Shown: positions 6,667 to 13,584 of the stretch, in pieces
How the letters are laid out: the number at the start of each line of letters is the position of its first letter
Position numbering within the stretch: position 1 is the stretch's first letter
Assembly (NCBI GenBank): GCA_041738875.1
Contig: JBGSOW010000035.1
Coordinates: 1-20,947, forward strand
Source: JBGSOW01 sp041738875
GTDB taxonomy: Bacteria > Patescibacteriota > Dojkabacteria > CALFHW01
Length of the DNA stretch: 20,947 nucleotides
Direction of reading: 5' to 3'
The notes under the pieces: model-generated
Database searches by the model: none
Told to the model about the DNA's origin: nothing
The model's input: the letters and a program-made list of their open reading frames with translations, nothing else
Program-made: the position numbers and the translations under genes

Positions 6667-9600
6667 AAGCTGCGCATACGTCGCAATTACTTTTATTACA
6701 ACTTCTCTCGAATTTAAGCTGTTGGATGTCATTCCAGGCTGAAGCAATATCTTTTTTAATTTCTGCAAGAGGCAGCTCATCTGGAGTGAAATCAGTTTTA
6801 AGTTTTCCTAATGACTTTGATTGAAGATATCTTAGTCCTAGCCTCTCAATTGGGTTAGTAAGCGTATTACTTCCAAGTATATAATATAAAGAAAGCTGTC
6901 TAAGTGGCAGTGCATCAAATTTGTCTGTTGAGTTTGTCATCCCCAATAATTTGTTGCGGGAGACTTCTTTGCCGGTTTTAAAATCAGCAAACCTGAGAGC
7001 ATTTCCAACCTTTTCAATTAGATCGATTTTACCTTTCATTTGCACTACAGTTCCCTCAATCTCGATTGCCGCTGCAAGAGATTTTTCTACTGCGAAGATT
7101 TCTGAATTACCTGGAATCAATTCGTGTATTGAGGATAAGAAGTTGCTAATTTGGGAAATCACCTTGTCTTTTAGAGCATTAACTTTCGCCTGACTCAAAC
7201 CTTCTCTCAGAGCTGTTTTCACAGCTATTTTTTCGATACTATTTATTATTTCTGTTATTTGAGTTTCAGTTAATTGTTTCGATCTGTCGTAATTTAAAAG
7301 TATCCCGTTGTTTCTATTTATTAATACTTCAATACACTTGTGCACGCTTGTTCCAATTATCTGGTTAATACCTTTTGGAAAAGGAAAACGCAGAACATGC
7401 TTGTATAAAAATCTTTTCGGGCACTCTAAGTAGTCATTCCAGCTTGTATATGAAAGTGAGTATTTTTCAATTAACCGGGATAAATAGTCACGAGTCTCTG
7501 GGTCCTCCGGATCGAAAGATTTGCTATCTAAGCGTTGATCTACACTTACAAGCAGATATGATAAATCAGTCTCCGATTCTTCGACCGCTTTTTCCTCTAC
7601 ATTTGCACTACCTAGTTCGGACACAAATGGAGTGACATTTGTAGATTTTTCTTTGTCACTTTCAAGGTCGAGGTAGTTTTGGGCGTGAGTGATAAGAACA
7701 CTATCTTGAGCTCGTGTAACTGCGACGTAAAATAGTCTTCTGTCGTCTTCTATTGTGTCCACCTGCTTGGTAAGTTCAATTAGCTTGAAGTTGTCAGATT
7801 TTCTTTTGTTATTCCAGTGCTTATTTAGAGCTTTCATAATAATCACATGCTCAAACTCCAACCCCTTAGCAGAATGAGCAGTTAGAAGTCTAACTCCTTT
7901 TTTGGAATTAAATATTTTTGGTAGAGAAATTGCCAGATTGGCGTTGTCGTATTTTGCGATGTCATCTTGGAAATCTTTGAGCTCGTACTTATAATTCGAG
8001 GCAATTTCTCTAGATCTTGCAAAACGAATTAATGCGTAAATTGCGTGAATTTCGTCTATAGATATATCACTAAGTAGATTTAGTTCTTGCACAATTTTTT
8101 CAATCACAATACTCGGTCTTTCTTCCAAATATTCTTGTCTCAGTTCCAAGAAACGCTTACCAGATTCAAGTACTTTCTCAATATTTTTGATTCCCACAAG
8201 GGTTAAATCATTTTCATTCATTACCAAATCAATTAATTTGTACCCTTCGCTTCCTAATATTTTGGAGCCTGCGAGTTTAAGTAAATCTAATTGATCTAAA
8301 TCCCAAACTGGTAGATTAATTAATTTAAGCAGAGTGTAATTGTCGGTCGGATCTTGAATTGCATTAATAAAATTAATTAACCTCAAAACTAGCCGGTCGT
8401 GCAAAATATTTCTACTTTTTTGCGTGTTCAAAGGGATGTTCTTGGACAAAAAAAGGTTGATTAGGTCGTCAGCGTCTTTATGATTATGATAAATAACTGC
8501 AATTTGTTCTGGGTTGGCTCCTAAATCAATTAACTTTTGCACGCGCTCATAGATGAATTGGTTTTCGCCGAAATTATTTGCTAAAGAAACAGACTCAATC
8601 TTTTGCATGCCTGAAGGTTTTCTATTTGCAGCGATAAGGTCTTTTTCAACTTCAGAATAATAATTGCTAAAGCGCTCTGTGTTATTTGCAATTAAATTTT
8701 TCGCTGCATCCAAAATAAATTGTTGCGAGCGGTAGTTGAATTTAGTACTAATAATCTCGGCGTTAGGATAGTTTTCTTTGAAATCTAGGAGATTTCGAAT
8801 ATTTGCTCCTTGGAAAGCATATATTGCCTGGTCTTCATCACCAACTACAAAAAGATTTGGATTTTCATCGTAGTCGACAAGGTGTTTTAGAAGTTTATAT
8901 TGGCTACCGTTTGTATCCTGGTATTCGTCGACATGAACATAGAGGAATCTTTCTTGGATGGTCGCACGAAAATCCTCATCACTCTCAAGTTTACGAAGCA
9001 CAAGCATTATCATATCATCATAGTCATATAGCCCTCTCTCCTGTAATTCTTTTGTGAATTTCGCATAGAGATCCGCAAATTCAAGATTTTTCTCAATTAG
9101 TTTCAAGCGGTCATTCCAAAGAACAGTTGGTTTGCCCGTTCTAGGATTAATTTTCTTTTCCAGTTCGTGCGCGGATTTATTCTCTAAAACTACTTTTAAA
9201 TAATCTGCAGGCTCATAACTTTCTTTTTTTAGAATTGAGATATTTTCTACAATTCCTTTAAGGAAATAGTACGGAGATGAAGCAGTTCTTATGTATTTAT
9301 ATTCATTCTCATCTAAGATTCCTTGTAGAATCTGTTGTCTTGAGAGGTCATCGATTTCAGTTAATTCGCGTGCAAAAATAAAATGTTCTGGATACTCTCT
9401 AATAAGTTCATTCGCAAAACCGTGGAAAGTAACTGTTTTCACTTTGTAGCCTGCTGGTCCAATTAATTTTGCAAGTCTGTGAGACATGTTTGTGGCTGCA
9501 GAATCTGTATAAGTCAAAGCTAGAATAGAACCTGCTTCTGTATCTGTCGAGCGGATAATATTTGCAATTCGCATTGCGAGTACTTGAGTTTTGCCAGATC

Positions 9601-9709
9601 CCGGACCCGCGAGAAGCATCACTGCGCCGTCTAAAGAATCAACAGCTTTCTTTTGCTGGGGGTTAAGTTCACTATACTTTGCTGCAAAGAGATCATTTGG
9701 ATTTGACAT
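6659..9709 (-). CDS. UvrD/Rep-type superfamily 1 DNA helicase fused to a RecB-family nuclease with putative Fe-S cysteines
   Basis: ATP-driven 3'-5' DNA unwinding for repair or recombination is inferred. From the Met at 9709 (1016 residues): LNPQQKKAV Q-motif near 15-23, Walker A GPGSGKT 35-41, DEYQDTN 261-267, VVGDEDQAIYAFQGA 288-302, HSAKGLEFEHVI 612-623 and VAVTRAQD 662-669. The C-terminal third is a PD-(D/E)xK nuclease: H790, GKID with D896, DFK with D909 and K911, and QLSLY (938-942). Four cysteines, C763 in ECPKRF and C1004/C1009/C1012 at the extreme C-terminus, match the AddB/Cas4-type 4Fe-4S arrangement. An upstream in-frame Met at 9727 would add MYYNRF, but a TATAAT lies 6 nt before the 9709 ATG, so I prefer 9709. 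It could act alone, AddAB-like; no partner subunit is in the window. Confidence 0.9.
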   Translation of the reverse strand: MSNPNDLFAAKYSELNPQQKKAVDSLDGAVMLLAGPGSGKTQVLAMRIANIIRSTDTEAGSILALTYTDSAATNMSHRLAKLIGPAGYKVKTVTFHGFANELIREYPEHFIFARELTEIDDLSRQQILQGILDENEYKYIRTASSPYYFLKGIVENISILKKESYEPADYLKVVLENKSAHELEKKINPRTGKPTVLWNDRLKLIEKNLEFADLYAKFTKELQERGLYDYDDMIMLVLRKLESDEDFRATIQERFLYVHVDEYQDTNGSQYKLLKHLVDYDENPNLFVVGDEDQAIYAFQGANIRNLLDFKENYPNAEIISTKFNYRSQQFILDAAKNLIANNTERFSNYYSEVEKDLIAANRKPSGMQKIESVSLANNFGENQFIYERVQKLIDLGANPEQIAVIYHNHKDADDLINLFLSKNIPLNTQKSRNILHDRLVLRLINFINAIQDPTDNYTLLKLINLPVWDLDQLDLLKLAGSKILGSEGYKLIDLVMNENDLTLVGIKNIEKVLESGKRFLELRQEYLEERPSIVIEKIVQELNLLSDISIDEIHAIYALIRFARSREIASNYKYELKDFQDDIAKYDNANLAISLPKIFNSKKGVRLLTAHSAKGLEFEHVIIMKALNKHWNNKRKSDNFKLIELTKQVDTIEDDRRLFYVAVTRAQDSVLITHAQNYLDLESDKEKSTNVTPFVSELGSANVEEKAVEESETDLSYLLVSVDQRLDSKSFDPEDPETRDYLSRLIEKYSLSYTSWNDYLECPKRFLYKHVLRFPFPKGINQIIGTSVHKCIEVLINRNNGILLNYDRSKQLTETQITEIINSIEKIAVKTALREGLSQAKVNALKDKVISQISNFLSSIHELIPGNSEIFAVEKSLAAAIEIEGTVVQMKGKIDLIEKVGNALRFADFKTGKEVSRNKLLGMTNSTDKFDALPLRQLSLYYILGSNTLTNPIERLGLRYLQSKSLGKLKTDFTPDELPLAEIKKDIASAWNDIQQLKFERSCNKSNCDVCAAFN

Positions 9710-9714
9710 AAATC

Positions 9715-9724
9715 TATTATAATA
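9715..9724. promoter_or_regulatory. palindromic -10 element shared by divergent helicase and miaA genes
   Basis: TATTATAATA is a perfect 10-bp palindrome giving TATAAT on both strands (plus 9718-9723; minus 9721-9716). On the minus strand six bases separate it from the helicase ATG at 9709; on the plus strand seven bases separate it from the miaA GTG at 9731. Both spacings would put the transcription start at or next to the start codon. No good -35 at 16-18 nt spacing is seen for either direction. A consensus TTGACA at 9703-9708 is too close for this -10 but could pair, at 16 nt, with CATAAA at 9725-9730. Confidence 0.5.
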
Positions 9725-9730
9725 CATAAA

Positions 9731-10765
9731 GTGCGCAAAGCACGCACAAGTAAATTTAGGCCTAGGTTAGCAAATAAAATCACTATTACAAATCATAAAA
9801 AACAAATGAAAAGTCAGCCTCTAAATACAAAAAATAAGGTTATTGTCGTAGTTGGTCCGACTGGATCTGGCAAAACAGAATATGCTAAAACGCTAGCAGG
9901 GAAAACGCCAAATCAGTATGAGCTTATAAATTCTGATTCGGTACAAATATATAAAGAATTAAATATTGGCAGCGACAAAGGTAAAGTCGAAAAATACGGG
10001 GGAAATGATATGACTATAAAAGCGTCGCAATATGAAATTAATCCATGGTGTTATTCTGATTTGAAAACCGTTCCCCTTTGGTTGATTAATTTTGTTTCAG
10101 TAAAAGAAGAGCTTAATTCTCCCGAATTTCAAAAAATTGCGAGAAAGGTAATTAGTAATATTCATTCTCGCGGAAAGATTCCAATAATCGTTGGTGGAAG
10201 CGGACTATATACAGCTGTTACGATTTTTGACTATAACTTTGAGAACATAAAAGATAATAAAACCGAATATCGAGAATTATCAAAAGAAGAACTGCAAGGA
10301 GCGTTGGAATCTGCAGGTTTCGATTTAGATTCACTGAACAATTCAGACAGAAATAACCCGAGGAGACTAGTAAATTATTTGTTCAAAATTAATTCAAAGA
10401 TCGAAAATGATTTGAGTCGCAAGGCCTTTAAGGCTATGGATACAGAACAAAAAACGAGTTCGGCACTTTATGAAATAGAGTTACATTCGTTGGATTGTGA
10501 ATTAGATTTGCTGGAAGAGAAATTGCAAAAGCGTGTTAATAAAATGTTAGAAGAAGGACTCATTTCGGAAGTTGAAAATTTGCTTAAGCATAAAAAAGTT
10601 CCAGAAAAAAGGCTAAAGCATTTCATAGGTTACCAAGAAGTTTTAGTGTTTCTCAAAGGAGAAACTGGTGAGGACGTGATTGTCAGAAATATCGTGGCTT
10701 CGCATAGACGCCTAGCTAAAAAACAACTTACTTGGAATAAAAAGTATTTTCAGAATTTTTCTTGA
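9731..10765 (+). CDS. miaA: tRNA dimethylallyltransferase (MiaA)
   Basis: MiaA adds a dimethylallyl group to N6 of A37 in tRNAs that read codons beginning with U. Numbered from the GTG at 9731 (344 residues), the P-loop GPTGSGKT is at 42-49, NSDSVQIYKELNIGSDK follows at 67 onward (family DSxQVYxxLDIGTAK, catalytic Asp69), GGSGLY is at 155-160, NPRRL and the KRLKHFIGYQE segment follow, and KKQLTWNKKYF closes the protein. The family's HHLID stretch is replaced by VPLWLINFVSVKEE after a roughly 25-residue insertion. The start is uncertain: the GTG lies 7 nt after TATAAT, but the first 25 residues are basic and not family-like, whereas the ATG at 9806 starts 16 residues before the P-loop, as is usual. 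Neither has a Shine-Dalgarno. It converges on the tRNA-Leu gene. Confidence 0.93.
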   Translation: MRKARTSKFRPRLANKITITNHKKQMKSQPLNTKNKVIVVVGPTGSGKTEYAKTLAGKTPNQYELINSDSVQIYKELNIGSDKGKVEKYGGNDMTIKASQYEINPWCYSDLKTVPLWLINFVSVKEELNSPEFQKIARKVISNIHSRGKIPIIVGGSGLYTAVTIFDYNFENIKDNKTEYRELSKEELQGALESAGFDLDSLNNSDRNNPRRLVNYLFKINSKIENDLSRKAFKAMDTEQKTSSALYEIELHSLDCELDLLEEKLQKRVNKMLEEGLISEVENLLKHKKVPEKRLKHFIGYQEVLVFLKGETGEDVIVRNIVASHRRLAKKQLTWNKKYFQNFS

Positions 10766-10783
10766 TTTATTTATATATTTATA

Positions 10784-10867
10784 TGCCGCGGATAGGAATC
10801 GAACCTACACGGGAGTAATCCCACTGGTTCCTAAGACCAGCGCGTCTACCAGTTCCGCCACCGCGGC
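10784..10867 (-). tRNA. tRNA-Leu, anticodon UAG
   Basis: On the minus strand the 84-nt sequence folds as a class II tRNA. The acceptor stem GCCGCGG/CCGCGGC is perfect with discriminator A. The D-arm segment GGCGGAACTGGTAGACGC has the usual form. The anticodon arm CTGGT-CTTAGGA-ACCAG carries TAG. A long variable arm GGGA-TTAC-TCCC and the T-arm with TTCGATT are present. CCA is not encoded (TAT follows), so a CCA-adding enzyme is required. It reads CUN leucine codons. Position 37 is G, so it is not a substrate of the neighbouring miaA product. Confidence 0.96.
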
Positions 10868-10942
10868 ATTTATCTTACGCTACTTGTTATTCTCGCAGAT
10901 AAAATTTCTAAATTCTACCTACAAAACAAATAACCGTGATTA

Positions 10943-10948
10943 ATTATA
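10943..10948 (-). promoter_or_regulatory. -10 box for the tRNA-Leu gene
   Basis: Minus-strand TATAAT (10948 to 10943), directly preceded by TG, lies about 75 nt upstream of the tRNA 5' end and would give a precursor with a long 5' leader for RNase P. No convincing -35 is seen at 17 nt. A weaker box TAAGAT lies only a few bases before the tRNA and is an alternative. This promoter and the mutS -10 diverge within the 122-nt gap between tRNA and mutS. Confidence 0.4.
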
Positions 10949-10980
10949 CACGATAATTCACTTTTTAAGCTTTTTGCAAG

Positions 10981-10986
10981 TATAAT
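10981..10986 (+). promoter_or_regulatory. -10 box of mutS
   Basis: A consensus TATAAT lies exactly 6 nt before the ATG at 10993. TTCACT at 10957-10962 is a fair -35 at 18 nt spacing. The expected transcription start coincides with the start codon, and no Shine-Dalgarno exists, so the mutS-mfd mRNA is probably leaderless. Confidence 0.55.
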
Positions 10987-10992
10987 TATTTG

Positions 10993-13584
10993 ATGACGCC
11001 AATGCAGAGACAGTACAACGAAATAAAAAAGAAATATGCTGATTATGTGATTTTGTTTAGATTGGGTGATTTTTATGAATGTTTTGAAGAAGATGCTGTA
11101 ATCGCTGCAAAGATTCTGGGTATAACCCTTACTGCGAGAGGGAAAGGTGAAAACAGGCAAAAAATGGCTGGTATACCTTATCACGCTTTAAATACATATT
11201 TACCAAAACTAGTGCAAGCAGGTACAAGAGTAGTTATTGTAGATCAAACATCAGCTGCAGAACCAGGTAAAATTGTGGAAAGAAAAGTAAGTGAAATTAT
11301 CACACCTGGCGCGATTTTTGATGGAAACCTTTTGACGCAAGAGAAAAACAACTATTTAGCGTTTCTAAATATATGTAAAAAAAATGGCAGTATACTAACT
11401 GAAGGGTATTCGGGGAAAGTGAAAATCATTCTGGTAATGGCTGATATTAGTACCAATGATTTGCAGTGTGGAGAATTTATTTGTGAATTTGATAGTAGCG
11501 TTTCTCTTTCTGCGAACATGCAGATTGGAATAGGAGAAATATTAAATAAATATGAAATAAAAGAGATCGTAATAAACGAAGATATTGCAAAAATTGAAAA
11601 TCGTTCTATACATAAGGAAAAGTTGCAAGGTGTAAAGATAATAAACGAAGCATATGCTTCTGACTTCGATCAAAAAATTGCGCAAAAAGAATTGCAGCAA
11701 ATATTAGGACTGAATTCATTTAAAGCTTGGGGCCTAGATGGAAGTGAAATTATTGGTGTATTACATGCCGCTTATAATTACCTCAAAGGAACTTTGCAAA
11801 AGCAATTGACACTAGAAAAATTGCAAATAATCGATAAAACAAAATTTATGAATATGCAAATGTCTAGTTATAAAGCACTCGAAGTATTTCAGACAAGTAG
11901 TGGAGACGTCACGAGTAGTTTATTTAATTTAATAAATAAAACTAGCACCTCTTCTGGAAAAAGGTCTTTGTACAGATGGTTTTTACAGCCTTTGAAAGAT
12001 ACCTCTGAGATTAATTATAGACATGACGCCGTGTCAAACTTACAGCTGGTACAAGTCGAGGTTGGGGAAAAGAAGATTACCGAGATGCTTCGTGCGCAAG
12101 CGGATTACGATAGATTCTTAGCAAAATCTTTATACAATAGATTGTTGCCCTCGGATCTCGCAGCGCTTGCAAACGGAGTTCAGCAATTGCAAGAATTGTT
12201 GGAGTTGTTTAGCAAATCCACTTTCGTGCAGCAAAATTTAGAAAAAATGAAGAAAACTGGTGAGAATAATTTTCTAGTTAGCTTGCTAGATCTTGACCTA
12301 GAAGAAATTGCAAAACTGGTAAAAGTGTTAGACAGAGCTATTTTAGAACCGAAGAACAACATCACGACTACAGGTTTCATAAACCCCGAGTATAGTTCCG
12401 AGTTAGATGAACTAGTCAAACAATCAAATTCATCGGCTCAGTTTCTAAAGAGTATCGAACTACGAGAGTCTCAAAGGACTGGGATTACAATGCTAAAGAT
12501 CAAATACAACAAAGTTTTTGGCTACTACATTGAAATAAGTAACTCAAATTTGAGCAAAGTACCAAGTGACTATATTCGTAAACAAACTCTGGTAAACGCA
12601 GAAAGATATATAACACCAGAATTGAAAGAATGGGAAGAAAAGATATTAACTTCAGAAGAAAGAAGATTGGTTTTGGAACAGAAGATTTTTGCTGAGCTTT
12701 TGGAACTTGTAAAACCAAATTTAGAAAAAATACGTGAAATAGGAGAAAAAGTTGCAGTTTTGGATTGTTTATATTCGTTTGCATTGGTTTCTAGAGAAAA
12801 TAATTTCGTAAGGCCAGTGTTCAACAAAAATAAATCTTCTGTAGTAATTAAAGATCTAAAGCATCCCGTGTTGGCAAATGTTTTGGCGGAAAAATTTGTA
12901 GCGAATGACGTGAACTTTTCCGAAGGAAGTTCATTTCAGATCATCACAGGTCCCAATATGGCGGGCAAATCAACATATATTAGAAGTGTTGCGACTGCAC
13001 AGTTACTTGCTCAGGTAGGATGCTTTGTGCCCGCCAGAGAGGCCAAACTAAATATTGTGGACGGTATATATACAAGGATTGGCGCGGCGGATAATTTAAG
13101 CCAAAACGAATCAACATTTATGGTGGAGATGGTTGAGGTAGCGTATATTTTAAACAATGCAACTACGGATTCACTCATAATCCTTGATGAAGTTGGAAGA
13201 GGAACTTCAACCTACGACGGACTTGCAATAGCATGGTCTATTTCCGAAGAAATTTCGCAGAGCCTCAAGGCATATACGATGTTTGCGACGCATTATCATG
13301 AACTTATCGAACTCGCGCGTGAGCTTGCTGGTGTAACTAACCTATACGTCGAAGTAATTTCTTCTGGAAAACTCCATTTTACGCACAAAGTGCGTGCCGG
13401 TCATTTGGCAAAATCTTATGGCCTTGAAGTTGCAAAAATGGCTGGGATAAGAAGTAGTATAATCAAAAGGTCTGAAAAGATCCTTAAAACTCTAGAAAAA
13501 GAAAATGATGTTAAAAAATTTGCCAAAAATAAGCTTAATTATGCTCAATTTGAACTATTGGAAGAAATAGAAGATGAAAGTTAG
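10993..13584 (+). CDS. mutS: DNA mismatch repair ATPase MutS
   Basis: MutS binds mismatches and small loops and signals repair through its ABC-type ATPase. In the 863-residue product the mismatch-reading motif GDFYECF (25-31) keeps the intercalating Phe27 and Glu29 of the Phe-x-Glu motif, which marks true MutS1 rather than MutS2. The connector, lever and clamp regions follow. The ATPase has Walker A GPNMAGKST (653-661), Walker B and D-loop DEVGRGTSTYDG from Asp732, and ATHYHEL. Length is close to E. coli MutS (853). A TTG directly precedes the ATG at 10993; the ATG is preferred because TATAAT lies 6 nt before it. The 3' end overlaps mfd by 11 nt. No mutL is present in the window, so completeness of the pathway cannot be judged. 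Confidence 0.97.
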   Translation: MTPMQRQYNEIKKKYADYVILFRLGDFYECFEEDAVIAAKILGITLTARGKGENRQKMAGIPYHALNTYLPKLVQAGTRVVIVDQTSAAEPGKIVERKVSEIITPGAIFDGNLLTQEKNNYLAFLNICKKNGSILTEGYSGKVKIILVMADISTNDLQCGEFICEFDSSVSLSANMQIGIGEILNKYEIKEIVINEDIAKIENRSIHKEKLQGVKIINEAYASDFDQKIAQKELQQILGLNSFKAWGLDGSEIIGVLHAAYNYLKGTLQKQLTLEKLQIIDKTKFMNMQMSSYKALEVFQTSSGDVTSSLFNLINKTSTSSGKRSLYRWFLQPLKDTSEINYRHDAVSNLQLVQVEVGEKKITEMLRAQADYDRFLAKSLYNRLLPSDLAALANGVQQLQELLELFSKSTFVQQNLEKMKKTGENNFLVSLLDLDLEEIAKLVKVLDRAILEPKNNITTTGFINPEYSSELDELVKQSNSSAQFLKSIELRESQRTGITMLKIKYNKVFGYYIEISNSNLSKVPSDYIRKQTLVNAERYITPELKEWEEKILTSEERRLVLEQKIFAELLELVKPNLEKIREIGEKVAVLDCLYSFALVSRENNFVRPVFNKNKSSVVIKDLKHPVLANVLAEKFVANDVNFSEGSSFQIITGPNMAGKSTYIRSVATAQLLAQVGCFVPAREAKLNIVDGIYTRIGAADNLSQNESTFMVEMVEVAYILNNATTDSLIILDEVGRGTSTYDGLAIAWSISEEISQSLKAYTMFATHYHELIELARELAGVTNLYVEVISSGKLHFTHKVRAGHLAKSYGLEVAKMAGIRSSIIKRSEKILKTLEKENDVKKFAKNKLNYAQFELLEEIEDES

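Noticed and set aside
9703..9708. Consensus -35 TTGACA between helicase and miaA
   Set aside because: It is only 9 nt from TATAAT at 9718, too short for a functional pair, and it is also codons of the helicase start (complement of ATGTCAAAT). A weak pairing with CATAAA at 9725 remains possible, so it is noted in the promoter entry but not annotated.
6659..9709. Long open frames on the plus strand inside the helicase gene
   Set aside because: They lack family motifs or start signals and are explained as shadows of the minus-strand gene, whose helicase and nuclease motifs are complete.
9731..9747. GTGC...GCAC small inverted repeat at the miaA GTG start
   Set aside because: A four-base stem is too short to claim a regulatory structure; it may be incidental to the first codons.
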